Shown here in pieces: positions 1 through 6,024 of a stretch of DNA of 36,671 bases; the first letter of the stretch is position 1; each line of letters opens with the position of its first letter. The position numbers and the translations under genes were made by a program. The DNA is from Candidatus Nealsonbacteria bacterium (GTDB lineage Bacteria; Patescibacteriota; Minisyncoccia; Minisyncoccales; JAGGXC01). Where the stretch lies: assembly GCA_026396195.1 (NCBI GenBank), contig JAPLXH010000005.1:67710-104380 (forward strand), written 5' to 3'. The notes under the pieces were generated by a model that saw only the letters and a list, made by a program, of their open reading frames with translations, did no database searches and was not told the origin of the DNA.

Positions 1-33
1 ATCTGCCTTTTTTTATTTTAAATCTCCATCCCA

Positions 34-89
34 AAATCGCCTCATCAGCGGTTTTTTAGCTTGACGAAAAATATAATAAAAGATATATT
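34..89 (+). promoter_or_regulatory. Joint element: terminator hairpin plus promoter
   Basis: AAATCGC (34-40) pairs with GCGGTTT (48-54, one wobble) and runs into a T-tract. TTGACG (61-66), a 17-nt spacer and TATATT (84-89) follow. The T-run at 8-14 is probably the tail of the terminator of a gene before the window. This is the first of about twenty similar joints. Confidence 0.65.
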
Positions 90-92
90 ATA

Positions 93-163
93 TTTTACCA
101 GAGAGAGGTTTTGCAGGAAAAATCTTTTTTTCCTCCATATTATCCTCCTCTCTCCTGGTAAAA
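93..163 (+). promoter_or_regulatory. Leader inverted repeat upstream of the first CDS
   Basis: A 16-nt arm at 93-108 is complementary to 147-163 with one bulged base. A second hairpin is nested inside (115-122 with 127-134). CCTCC runs in the loop and right arm could pair with the GGAGG at 170-174. It fills most of the 5' leader, so it may control translation. The minus strand reads an SD and a 16-codon ORF through it (see findings). Confidence 0.5.
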
Positions 164-182
164 TTAAAAGGAGGTTTAGAAG

Positions 183-551
183 TTGGAGAAAATGCAATTG
201 AAAAGTGCGCAACTTGAAAAAGTAAGAAAAGCCTTAGAGCCAGTATTTCAAGAATCTCTTTTGATTGGTTCCGGTTCGGGAACGAATAGGAAGCCAAATG
301 ATGGACTTTCTCTGAGTAATCCCTATTTTGAAGGACCTAACATAGTAATTGCAGACGAAAGAGGTCTCGTGGTGATATCTCAACGCAAAGATGGTGTATT
401 TGAAGTCCAGGATTTTGTTCAAATACTTGTCTACCACAGATTCAATGAGACAAAAATCCCGGATCATACTCAGTTAGGAGAAAAGGTTATAAAGACAATG
501 GAAAGACTAGCAGAAGATGATGAAATTTTTTTCAACACACTTACCCGTTAA
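183..551 (+). CDS. Hypothetical cassette protein, 122 aa
   Basis: I do not recognise the family. The protein is soluble, with a charged helical start and a central region predicted to be beta-rich around IVIADERGLVVISQ. There are no membrane segments and no cysteines. The TTG at 183 is preferred as start because GGAGG at 170-174 lies 8 nt upstream; the in-frame ATG at 192 would be 17 nt away. It is a single-gene unit with its own promoter (61-89), a long structured leader and a terminator that begins right after the stop codon. Confidence 0.7.
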   Translation: MEKMQLKSAQLEKVRKALEPVFQESLLIGSGSGTNRKPNDGLSLSNPYFEGPNIVIADERGLVVISQRKDGVFEVQDFVQILVYHRFNETKIPDHTQLGEKVIKTMERLAEDDEIFFNTLTR

Positions 552-576
552 AGAGTCTAAATTGAGACTCTTTTTT
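552..576 (+). terminator. Intrinsic terminator
   Basis: AGAGTCT (552-558) and AGACTCT (565-571) form a perfect 7-bp stem with a 6-nt loop. Ts follow. It begins immediately after the TAA stop. Confidence 0.9.
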
Positions 577-582
577 ATTTAC

Positions 583-625
583 TCCGCTAAGCGGCGGTTG
601 ACAAACCGGTTATTCAGAGTAAAAA
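583..625 (+). promoter_or_regulatory. Joint element and promoter of the deformylase gene
   Basis: A small hairpin CCGC-taa-GCGG (583-593) is followed by TTGACA (598-603), a 16-nt spacer and TAAAAA (620-625). Predicted +1 is about 632, one base before GGAGG at 633-637. Confidence 0.7.
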
Positions 626-643
626 TAATAAAGGAGGTAAATT

Positions 644-1201
644 ATGGTTAAATTATTAAAAATAGCTGAGTTAGGAGAAGAAGTATTGTTCCGAAAAGCA
701 AAGCCAGTGAAAGACGTGAATGATCTTGAAATTCAGGAATTGATCGATGATATGATCGCTACGCTGAAACACGATAATGGAGTGGGATTAGCTGCTCCCC
801 AAGTTTTTCAGTCCTTAAGGATTATCATTGTTTGGTCATATCCAAATCCAAGATACCCGGACGCGCCCGAATTTGGTCCCATTGCGATAATAAATCCAGA
901 AATTACTGTTCTTTCAGAAGAAAAAGAAAAAGGATGGGAAGGTTGTTTGAGTATCCCAGGGATTAGAGGCCAGGTTTCTCGTTACAAATCAATAAAGGTA
1001 AACTTTATAACTAGAAAAGGAGCCAGACAGGAAGCGACTTTTAATGGTTTTGTGGCCAGAATTATTCAACACGAAGAAGATCATTTAAATGGTAAATTAT
1101 GCTTTTTAAATGTGAATGAAGACATAAAAGACCTTGCAACTGATAAAATCTGGCAAAAACAGATGACTGAAAAATGGCAAAAAGAAAAAAGCAAGAAATA
1201 A
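644..1201 (+). CDS. def: Peptide deformylase
   Basis: A metallohydrolase that removes the N-formyl group from nascent proteins. All three family motifs are present: GVGLAAPQV near residues 46-54, EGCLSIPG near 104-111 with the metal-ligand Cys, and QHEEDHLNG near 145-153 with the two His ligands and the catalytic Glu. Length 185 aa is normal for the family. GGAGG at 633-637 fixes the ATG start. It is odd that this gene sits alone as one cassette in an array of tiny unknown genes rather than next to fmt. It could be the housekeeping copy or an accessory, phage-style second copy; the window cannot decide. Confidence 0.95.
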   Translation: MVKLLKIAELGEEVLFRKAKPVKDVNDLEIQELIDDMIATLKHDNGVGLAAPQVFQSLRIIIVWSYPNPRYPDAPEFGPIAIINPEITVLSEEKEKGWEGCLSIPGIRGQVSRYKSIKVNFITRKGARQEATFNGFVARIIQHEEDHLNGKLCFLNVNEDIKDLATDKIWQKQMTEKWQKEKSKK

Positions 1202-1216
1202 ATAAATTTATAATAT

Positions 1217-1248
1217 GCTCAAAACTTTAATAGTTTTCGAGCTTTTTT
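1217..1248 (+). terminator. Intrinsic terminator after def
   Basis: GCTCAAAACT (1217-1226) pairs with AGTTTTCGAGC (1232-1242), with one bulged C. A T-run follows. Confidence 0.85.
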
Positions 1249-1270
1249 ATTTCAGAAATTTCCCATCCCA

Positions 1271-1325
1271 AAATCGCCTAAAGAGCGATTTTTTGGTTTG
1301 ACAGTAAAGATAATATTATTAAGAT
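1271..1325 (+). promoter_or_regulatory. Joint element and promoter
   Basis: AAATCGC (1271-1277) pairs with GCGATTT (1285-1291). The T-tract merges with TTGACA (1298-1303), followed by a 16-nt spacer and TAAGAT (1320-1325). The leader has a hairpin, GTTCCTTA (1333-1340) with TAAGGGAAC (1349-1357). A leader with the same TTTAGTTCC..TACAATT sequence occurs near 13289-13306. Confidence 0.65.
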
Positions 1326-1377
1326 AAGTTTAGTTCCTTACAATTGAATAAGGGAACGAAAAGGACGAGTGGTAAAA

Positions 1378-1512
1378 ATGAAAAAAGAAGAATTTGTTGG
1401 AATAGCTGAAATGTTCATAGAATCATGTGAAGATGATGGTGTAAAAGAATTTTCTACTAAGATTAAAAGCCCGAGAGGAAATGAATGGAAAATATTAGTA
1501 ACTCGGTACTAG
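1378..1512 (+). CDS. Small hypothetical protein, 44 aa
   Basis: An ORF starting MKKEEFVGIAEMF and ending WKILVTRY, with stop TAG at 1510-1512. It is acidic with no recognised domain. A weak AAGGA (1361-1365) lies 12 nt before the ATG. It is probably co-transcribed with the next gene, whose SD begins 2 nt after this stop. Small size makes it less certain, but promoter, leader and tight coupling support it. Confidence 0.6.
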   Translation: MKKEEFVGIAEMFIESCEDDGVKEFSTKIKSPRGNEWKILVTRY

Positions 1513-1524
1513 AGGAGGTGGAAA

Positions 1525-1872
1525 ATGCAACTCATAAAAGATGATATAAAAACCTATCATATATGTGATTACTGTGGTACATTATTCCCATTAAACGCAG
1601 AAGGTAATTTATGTTCAGTATGTGAAATTGGTCATACATCTAAGACAATAACCGTTATCAACTTAGACAAACTCCAGCAAGTCGTAGAGTTCTATGAGAA
1701 ATATAAATATACATATTCAGATGAAGAATCTGTTTCTGAATGTCTTAATAAATTAAAAACAGAACAACCCAAGGTATTTGAAAAATGGAAGAAAGAAACA
1801 GATTATAATGATTCAATGATGAGCTTTAATGATTGGTTCTTCAACTACTGTTTCAAGGATGGATTCAAATAA
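1525..1872 (+). CDS. Zinc-ribbon-like hypothetical protein, 115 aa
   Basis: Residues 14-33 contain two CxxC knuckles (CDYC and CSVC) separated by about 13 residues, as in a short zinc ribbon. The rest is helical and charged with several Trp and Tyr. The family is not recognised. GGAGG (1514-1518) 6 nt upstream supports the ATG. It forms a two-gene unit with the 44-aa ORF before it. Confidence 0.75.
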   Translation: MQLIKDDIKTYHICDYCGTLFPLNAEGNLCSVCEIGHTSKTITVINLDKLQQVVEFYEKYKYTYSDEESVSECLNKLKTEQPKVFEKWKKETDYNDSMMSFNDWFFNYCFKDGFK

Positions 1873-1875
1873 ATT

Positions 1876-1900
1876 AGCTCACTTTGTGAGCTTCTTTTTT
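1876..1900 (+). terminator. Intrinsic terminator
   Basis: AGCTCAC (1876-1882) and GTGAGCT (1886-1892) form a 7-bp stem with a 3-nt loop. A T-rich tail follows. Confidence 0.88.
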
Positions 1901-1910
1901 ACTAAAGAAT

Positions 1911-1968
1911 TAGCCGCTTTTTAATAAAGCGGCTTTTGGTTTGACAAATTGGTGAGTTGTTATAAGCT
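1911..1968 (+). promoter_or_regulatory. Joint element and promoter
   Basis: TAGCCGCTTT pairs with AAAGCGGCT (stem within 1912-1934). After T-rich sequence come TTGACA (1941-1946), a 16-nt spacer and TAAGCT (1963-1968). GGAGG is at 1975-1979, the predicted +1. Confidence 0.72.
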
Positions 1969-1988
1969 ATGGAAGGAGGTATTTGGAA

Positions 1989-2462
1989 ATGAGTCCATCA
2001 AATAGTTCGTTAATAAAATATTTAATTGGAGTGGCTTTGATATCAGCTGTCATAATAATGCTTATGCCGAAAAGACCAGAAACAAACGATCTAACAGTTA
2101 TAATAATGGATATGGCAGAAAGAGGTCTTATTCTTTTGATCGCTGGGATAGGATTTTATTTTGCAAGAAAATCAGCAAAAGAATTCGCCCGAAAAGAATA
2201 CGAAAATAAACCATTTGAGTTTGAATCTCTAGAATTGTGGAAGCCATATACAGTGCTTGCAATGGCAAGATTAAAATCATACACTCTTTTTAATTTAGGG
2301 CCTGTGCATAAAAAACCAGAAGACATAGATTTTACAGAGAAAGTTATCTACATTAGGGTGTGGAACGAACATCTACCTAAAAACATAGAACAGGGTAGTA
2401 TTATATGCCGGGAAAAGTACGACAAGATTTGCATTCACAAGGAGAATACCCAAGAAAATTAA
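1989..2462 (+). CDS. Membrane-anchored hypothetical protein, 157 aa
   Basis: Two predicted N-terminal transmembrane helices (about residues 8-26 and 46-60) precede a soluble domain of about 95 residues rich in charged and aromatic residues. The family is not recognised. The ATG at 1989 lies 9 nt after GGAGG (1975-1979). An in-frame TTG at 1983 is only 3 nt from the SD and less likely. A 7-codon ORF at 1969-1992 ends in a TGA that overlaps this ATG. Confidence 0.75.
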   Translation: MSPSNSSLIKYLIGVALISAVIIMLMPKRPETNDLTVIIMDMAERGLILLIAGIGFYFARKSAKEFARKEYENKPFEFESLELWKPYTVLAMARLKSYTLFNLGPVHKKPEDIDFTEKVIYIRVWNEHLPKNIEQGSIICREKYDKICIHKENTQEN

Positions 2463-2471
2463 AAAATGTCC

Positions 2472-2510
2472 ACCTGCTTAGCTTTTTTTAAAGTTTTGCA
2501 GGTTTTTTTA
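2472..2510 (+). terminator. Intrinsic terminator
   Basis: ACCTGC (2472-2477) pairs with GCAGGT (2498-2503). A/T pairs extend the stem inward and a T-run follows. Confidence 0.8.
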
Positions 2511-2558
2511 TTTTAGAAAATAGGGGATTGGGCGGAAGTGAGCTTGCCGAAAGGCTCG

Positions 2559-2577
2559 TCCTGAGTCCGTCGAAGGA
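2559..2577 (+). repeat. Dispersed repeat, CTGAG..CGTCGAAG family
   Basis: TCCTGAGTCCGTCGAAGGA is a 19-nt imperfect palindrome. Related copies lie at 9037-9051, 10203-10217, 11175-11194, 11411-11427 and 29111-29127. Confidence 0.8.
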
Positions 2578-2599
2578 TTTGAATTTTTTAGGAAATAAA

Positions 2600-2621
2600 A
2601 AACTGGTTTTGAAACCAGTTT
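2600..2621. terminator. Terminator of the minus-strand CPBP gene
   Basis: AAACTGGTTT (2600-2609) and AAACCAGTTT (2612-2621) form a perfect 10-bp stem. On the minus strand it overlaps the stop codon and is followed by T6. Confidence 0.88.
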
Positions 2622-3132
2622 AAGATTTTTTTGTATAGATTATTAAAAAGCTTACGAAAACAGCGAAACTGTTCAGCATTGCATGCAATATCATTGCGGC
2701 AAGAAGAGAATTCGTCAAAATTACTAGTATCCCCAAAAGAATACCTAAAAATGCAGTTACAATTATTGTTTTAATTATACGTATTCTATTGGGAAGTATC
2801 TTCCATCTGTTCTTGTCTATTATTATTCCATGAGGCACTCCAAAGATAATTCCGCTCCAAAATAGCACCATTAGTAAGCTAGTTAGAGAAAGCCCCTTGA
2901 AAAACCAGAAAATTGGACCTCTGAAAAAAAGTTCTTCTAAAAGAGGAGCTAAAATTATTACTTCAAGTACATGAAGAACAGTGAAATTAGACTTTATTTT
3001 TTCCTCTCCTTTTGCACCACATTTATCAGCGATAATGCCAATAAAAATATTTATTCCTACTCCTGCTATAAAGAAAAGCACTATTAACCGCCAAATTTCA
3101 ATCGTTAATGGGCCAAACCAAGTTTCAATCAA
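2620..3132 (-). CDS. CPBP-family intramembrane metalloprotease
   Basis: A polytopic membrane protein of 170 aa with the CPBP/Abi family motifs: EELFFRG near residues 65-71 (EExxxR), a conserved His in FGVPHG near 97-102, and HAMLN near 150-154 (HxxxN). Known members are CAAX-prenyl-protease-like or bacteriocin self-immunity proteins. The substrate cannot be read from the sequence. The start is TTG, 8 nt after GGAGG on the minus strand. It is one of only two minus-strand genes seen. Confidence 0.9.
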   Translation of the reverse strand: MIETWFGPLTIEIWRLIVLFFIAGVGINIFIGIIADKCGAKGEEKIKSNFTVLHVLEVIILAPLLEELFFRGPIFWFFKGLSLTSLLMVLFWSGIIFGVPHGIIIDKNRWKILPNRIRIIKTIIVTAFLGILLGILVILTNSLLAAMILHAMLNSFAVFVSFLIIYTKKS

Positions 3133-3160
3133 TTTTTAACCCTCCACTAAACTATTTGAT

Positions 3161-3187
3161 ACTATAAAAAAAATATTATTTAGTCAA
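3161..3187 (-). promoter_or_regulatory. Promoter of the CPBP gene
   Basis: On the minus strand: TTGACT (3182-3187), a 16-nt spacer and TATAGT (3161-3166). It is divergent from the promoter at 3209-3236. Confidence 0.7.
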
Positions 3188-3208
3188 CTTTAAGCGGGTA
3201 AATTTTTA

Positions 3209-3236
3209 TTGACAAATAAGTTGTTTAAGATAAAAA
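3209..3236 (+). promoter_or_regulatory. Cassette promoter
   Basis: TTGACA (3209-3214), a 16-nt spacer and TAAAAA (3231-3236). GGAGG at 3243-3247 starts at the predicted +1. Confidence 0.72.
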
Positions 3237-3253
3237 GATAGAGGAGGTAAATT

Positions 3254-3514
3254 ATGGAAGAAGGATGGGTCAAATGGGATATACCTATTTACGGCTCTAC
3301 CGTTAAATGTTATATTCCTAAGTTGACCAAAGAAGAAAATAAAGTTATTTTCGAATGGTTAATGGAAAAGTTTATAGACAGAAAAGGTTATAGAAGGGAC
3401 GACGACATAATTTCTTTTAATTGTTCAGGAGCCGGAAGCAGAGTAAATGAATTGGCTACGCAAGTAAAGAATATGTTTGAAGGATTTATTTTGTGTCGTT
3501 CCCTTTATAAATAA
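3254..3514 (+). CDS. Hypothetical cassette protein, 86 aa
   Basis: A small soluble protein with two Cys residues (FNCSGAG and ILCRSLY) and a helical middle (EENKVIFEWLMEKFIDRKG). No family recognised. The ATG lies 6 nt after GGAGG (3243-3247). It is a single-gene unit bounded by its own promoter and terminator. Confidence 0.7.
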   Translation: MEEGWVKWDIPIYGSTVKCYIPKLTKEENKVIFEWLMEKFIDRKGYRRDDDIISFNCSGAGSRVNELATQVKNMFEGFILCRSLYK

Positions 3515-3538
3515 TTTTTTTGAAATAATTTTCTAAAT

Positions 3539-3572
3539 GCGGTGGCATAAAAATATTATCACCGCTTTTTTA
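3539..3572 (+). terminator. Intrinsic terminator
   Basis: GCGGTG (3539-3544) pairs with CACCGC (3560-3565). A T6 run follows. Confidence 0.85.
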
Positions 3573-3578
3573 TTTTTT

Positions 3579-3619
3579 CGCTCAGCGGGATTTGACAAAT
3601 AATCAGTTTAGGGTAAAAA
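3579..3619 (+). promoter_or_regulatory. Joint element and promoter
   Basis: A small CGCTcAGCG hairpin lies just before TTGACA (3592-3597). A 16-nt spacer and TAAAAA (3614-3619) follow. GGAGG at 3626-3630 starts at the predicted +1. Confidence 0.7.
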
Positions 3620-3637
3620 GATGAAGGAGGCTAAAAA

Positions 3638-3814
3638 ATGGAAGAAGATTTATGTGACAGTTGCGGGAATTTTGATTGGGACTGCGATTGTTGCAGTAAA
3701 GGACATGACGAAGAAATAATCCAAAATCTTAGTAAAGGTGGAATAAAAAATTGCGTAGATTATTTTAAAGTAAAAAAACATAAATTTTATTTAAAAGGTT
3801 ATATTATTAAATAG
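3638..3814 (+). CDS. Cys-rich small protein, 58 aa
   Basis: An ORF starting MEEDLCDSCGNFDWDC with five Cys in the first 19 residues (C6, C9, C16, C18, C19), probably metal binding. The remainder is basic and Lys-rich. The ATG lies 7 nt after GGAGG (3626-3630). The TAG stop overlaps the terminator stem. Another frame over the same DNA encodes a membrane-like peptide, but its ATG lies upstream of the predicted +1. Confidence 0.7.
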   Translation: MEEDLCDSCGNFDWDCDCCSKGHDEEIIQNLSKGGIKNCVDYFKVKKHKFYLKGYIIK

Positions 3815-3839
3815 AGGTAAAATTTAAACCTCTTTTTTT
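3813..3839 (+). terminator. Intrinsic terminator overlapping the stop codon
   Basis: AGAGGT (3813-3818) pairs with ACCTCT (3828-3833), followed by T7. The first arm includes two bases of the TAG stop. Confidence 0.85.
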
Positions 3840-3840
3840 A

Positions 3841-3904
3841 TTCGGGCAATCTATGAACGAGGAATTAGTGTTTTTGTTTGACAAAATTATTATAAAATAT
3901 AAAC
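3841..3904 (+). promoter_or_regulatory. Short dispersed repeat plus promoter
   Basis: TTCGGGCAATCTATGAA (3841-3857) recurs at 4159-4175 and in variant form at 13175-13190, each time just after a terminator T-tract. TTGACA (3878-3883) and TATAAA (3899-3904) form the promoter of the next gene. Confidence 0.6.
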
Positions 3905-3927
3905 ATTAGATAAGGAGGAAATCAAGA

Positions 3928-4110
3928 ATGGTACAAGCATATATTTGGCCGGTGATTGGAATTGTCTTAGTACTAGGAATAATTTATACGGTAGCAGGAA
4001 TATACATGCGTTTGAATAAGAAAAAAAAGATTTTAACCACCATAGCACTTTTTATCACAGGAATATCGCTCATCATTATATCCGTAGTAACAATCCTGAT
4101 ATCTATTTAA
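3928..4110 (+). CDS. Small two-helix membrane protein, 60 aa
   Basis: Two hydrophobic helices (about residues 6-28 and 36-59) flank a basic RLNKKKK loop, predicting a hairpin membrane protein with the loop in the cytoplasm. No family recognised. GGAGG (3914-3918) lies 9 nt before the ATG. Confidence 0.7.
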   Translation: MVQAYIWPVIGIVLVLGIIYTVAGIYMRLNKKKKILTTIALFITGISLIIISVVTILISI

Positions 4111-4121
4111 AAATAATATAC

Positions 4122-4158
4122 GCACCGAAAGTCAAATGACAATTAGGTGCTTTTTTTA
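4122..4158 (+). terminator. Intrinsic terminator
   Basis: GCACC (4122-4126) pairs with GGTGC (4146-4150), with an inner GTCA/TGAC stem. T7 follows. Confidence 0.8.
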
Positions 4159-4175
4159 TTCGGGCAATCTATGAA
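4159..4175 (+). repeat. Second copy of the TTCGGGCAATCTATGAA repeat
   Basis: Identical over 17 nt to 3841-3857 and similar beyond it (GGGGAGTTA versus GAGGAATTA). It lies directly after a terminator. Confidence 0.75.
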
Positions 4176-4236
4176 TGGGGAGTTATTTTTGATAGAATAA
4201 GATTAGTAAATTAAAAAAATAACAAAGGCGAAATGA

Positions 4237-4395
4237 ATGACAATGTTTATTAAAATCGGGCATTTTCCAACAATAGTTATACCTCTGAAAAACGGTATAT
4301 ATGTTTATAGCTTTAGAAAAGCATATTGGGATAAAAAAGAGCTTGATTATTTGCGTAAATGGAAAGAAGAATGGGGAAGAGGAAACAATTTTTAA
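4237..4395 (+). CDS. Small hypothetical protein, 52 aa
   Basis: An ORF starting MTMFIKIGHFPTIVIPLKNG and ending EEWGRGNNF, aromatic and basic. Family unknown. The SD is weak (AAAGG at 4224-4228, 8 nt upstream). A possible promoter is TTGATA (4189-4194) with an A-rich -10 region. A strong terminator 6 nt after the stop supports a real unit. Confidence 0.6.
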   Translation: MTMFIKIGHFPTIVIPLKNGIYVYSFRKAYWDKKELDYLRKWKEEWGRGNNF

Positions 4396-4400
4396 TCATT

Positions 4401-4422
4401 GAGGCGAACACGCCTCTTTTTT
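4401..4422 (+). terminator. Intrinsic terminator
   Basis: GAGGCG (4401-4406), loop AACA and CGCCTC (4411-4416), followed by T6. Confidence 0.9.
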
Positions 4423-4440
4423 ATTTGAAAAATTTTATTA

Positions 4441-4496
4441 TTGACTTTTTTCTATCAAAGTATAAATTTACAAAAGAGGGAAAATAGTTCTTTCCC
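4441..4496 (+). promoter_or_regulatory. Promoter and leader hairpin
   Basis: TTGACT (4441-4446) is followed after 14-16 nt by TATAAATT. A leader hairpin (GGGAAA pairing with TTTCCC, within 4478-4496) lies immediately before the AAGGAGG SD. Confidence 0.55.
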
Positions 4497-4511
4497 AAGG
4501 AGGATATAAAA

Positions 4512-4784
4512 ATGGTACTTAACCCAATAACAAAAAGGGTAGAAAAAGATCCGGTAAAGTTTACCAAAGGAAAGCATACGGTCAGCATTCAGTCGTATCA
4601 TAGCGGATTTGTGGCTTATCTTCCGCATCCGGGTTGCGGGCTTTGCGGTGGAGATCTCCGGGGATTGGGAGTTGCTTTAATTGAAGCAGCTACTCGCGTT
4701 GATTATTTAAACAGACTACACGAAGATGGAAAGATGAAAAGCATTGATTTTCCTGGAGAGGAAATTCCCGTTAAATCCATATAG
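4512..4784 (+). CDS. Hypothetical protein with a CxxC loop, 90 aa
   Basis: The central motif HPGCGLCGGDLRGLG (near residues 36-50) has a CxxC pair with a nearby His, so it may bind metal or be redox active. The N-terminal half looks beta-rich and the C-terminal half helical. No family recognised. GGAGG ends about 8 nt before the ATG. Confidence 0.7.
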   Translation: MVLNPITKRVEKDPVKFTKGKHTVSIQSYHSGFVAYLPHPGCGLCGGDLRGLGVALIEAATRVDYLNRLHEDGKMKSIDFPGEEIPVKSI

Positions 4785-4802
4785 CTACGAGATATTAAAA
4801 AT

Positions 4803-4841
4803 AACAGGTCAAAAGATAAATTTTTTGCACCTGTTTTTTAT
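4803..4841 (+). terminator. Intrinsic terminator
   Basis: AACAGGT (4803-4809) pairs with ACCTGTT (4829-4835). T-rich tail. Confidence 0.82.
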
Positions 4842-4870
4842 TTGAAAAACTACTTAGAGAAGCGGTTTTT

Positions 4871-4898
4871 TTGACAAATGAATTTTTTATGATAGGCT
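4871..4898 (+). promoter_or_regulatory. Cassette promoter
   Basis: TTGACA (4871-4876) directly follows a T-run after AGCGG. A 16-nt spacer and TAGGCT (4893-4898) follow. GGAGG at 4906-4910 is one base after the predicted +1. Confidence 0.65.
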
Positions 4899-4918
4899 TT
4901 TTTTAGGAGGGTTAGCTC

Positions 4919-5278
4919 ATGAAAATTAAATATGAATGCGAGGTGTGTGGTTTACAATCCGACAATAAAGAAGAGATTGAAAAACACGAAGCCCAAGGAA
5001 GGCCGGCTACCAAGTTTTCGCCTAAAGAAAAAGTGGAATTTTTGCGCCGGGGACTAAATGAAGAAATGATATGGGCAAAAGGAATAATACTAAGAATAGA
5101 TTTTATGAAAAATCATCTTTACACTTATACCGTTGTAACTGACCACGAAGAAAAATTAATTTCTCACGATATGAATTTGTATCGTATGTTTCCCGAGCAA
5201 CGAGGATATGAAGAGCATCAAAGCACCGCAGCACAAATCATGGTTTTTGAAGAAAACATCCGTCCCAGAGGAGTCTGA
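4919..5278 (+). CDS. Zinc-finger-like hypothetical protein, 119 aa
   Basis: The N-terminus reads YECEVCGLQSDNKEEIEKHE, a CxxC-x12-H spacing like a C2H2-type finger. The remaining 90 residues include an aromatic segment around residues 60-75 and an acidic C-terminus. No family recognised. GGAGG (4906-4910) fixes the ATG. The TGA stop lies inside the terminator palindrome. Confidence 0.75.
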   Translation: MKIKYECEVCGLQSDNKEEIEKHEAQGRPATKFSPKEKVEFLRRGLNEEMIWAKGIILRIDFMKNHLYTYTVVTDHEEKLISHDMNLYRMFPEQRGYEEHQSTAAQIMVFEENIRPRGV

Positions 5279-5325
5279 ATATTCAGACTCTTTTTTATTG
5301 ACAAATCGATGAGTTGGAGTAAAAA
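5271..5325 (+). promoter_or_regulatory. Terminator fused to the next promoter
   Basis: GAGTCTGAAT (5271-5280) and ATTCAGACTC (5281-5290) form a perfect palindrome containing the stop codon. Its T-tract continues directly into TTGACA (5298-5303), a 16-nt spacer and TAAAAA (5320-5325). GGAGG at 5332-5336 starts at the predicted +1. This is the tightest terminator-promoter joint in the window. Confidence 0.82.
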
Positions 5326-5344
5326 GATGAAGGAGGTTGAAAAA

Positions 5345-5923
5345 GTGGAAAGTTTAAAAATTAAAAATCCCGCAATGGGAGCAAAGATATTATTTGATAT
5401 GGGCAGAGCAGATCAATTAGAAAAAGGGATGTTAATCGATGAAATTCTCGCTCTATTTATTCAGTCAAAGCTTAAAGAAGAAATAAAAAATACAATACAG
5501 GAATTACACGAAAAAGGACTTATTCGCTTTAGATCCGGGAATATTATTCTTACGTCGGAAGGCTATGATCTGATACAAGAAGAACAAAGAAAAGCAGACG
5601 AAGAAATGAAAAGACGTACAAAAAAGATTGGATTGAGCGTTAGCCGTTGCGTAGCAGATATTTGCATGGGCAATGTAAAAATTGAAGATGTATCAAAGAT
5701 TATCGGCGGAACAGCATGCAAAGATGAAGAAGATTGGAACGGAGCAATTGACCTGTATAAAAGAAGTATCTGGAGCGAGTTTCCGGAAAAAGCCGAAGAA
5801 GCAATCAGAAAAATGATTGCCGAAAAACGAATTGAACAGCCAAGATTAGAAAGAAAACCGCATCCTAATATTAAATATGGGATTTGGGTTACAGACGAAA
5901 AAGAAATTCTTTGGAAGCCTTAA
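5345..5923 (+). CDS. Hypothetical protein with a winged-helix-like N-terminus, 192 aa
   Basis: Residues about 20-70 look like a winged helix (IKNTIQELHEKGLIRFRSGN.. followed by LTSEGYDLI). A long charged helix follows, then a C-terminal region ending GIWVTDEKEILWKP. A regulatory role is only an inference. The GTG at 5345 is the start because GGAGG (5332-5336) is 8 nt upstream. An in-frame ATG at 5309 lies inside the promoter and cannot be used if the predicted +1 is right. Confidence 0.7.
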   Translation: MESLKIKNPAMGAKILFDMGRADQLEKGMLIDEILALFIQSKLKEEIKNTIQELHEKGLIRFRSGNIILTSEGYDLIQEEQRKADEEMKRRTKKIGLSVSRCVADICMGNVKIEDVSKIIGGTACKDEEDWNGAIDLYKRSIWSEFPEKAEEAIRKMIAEKRIEQPRLERKPHPNIKYGIWVTDEKEILWKP

Positions 5924-5942
5924 AAGAAAAATAATATATTGT

Positions 5943-6024
5943 CCGTTCGTATATTCAATGAACGGGCTTTTTTTATTTACCCCGCCAAGCGGGGTTTGAA
6001 AAATTTTCAAAATAGCGGTAAAGT
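5943..6024 (+). promoter_or_regulatory. Terminator, joint hairpin and promoter
   Basis: CCGTTC (5943-5948) and GAACGG (5960-5965) with T7 terminate the previous gene. CCCCGC-caa-GCGGGG (5980-5994) is the joint hairpin. TTGAAA (5996-6001), a 17-nt spacer and TAAAGT (6019-6024) form the next promoter. The promoter at 6775-6803 is nearly the same. Confidence 0.75.

Noticed and set aside
3621-3719. A 32-codon overlapping ORF (MKEAKKWKKIYVTVAG..) with a membrane-like helix in another frame of the 3638 gene
   Set aside because: Its ATG lies upstream of the predicted +1 and has no SD; the Cys-rich frame has a well-placed SD.
5309-5344. Upstream ATG start for the 5345 gene
   Set aside because: It lies between the -35 and -10 boxes; GTG 5345 has the SD at proper spacing.
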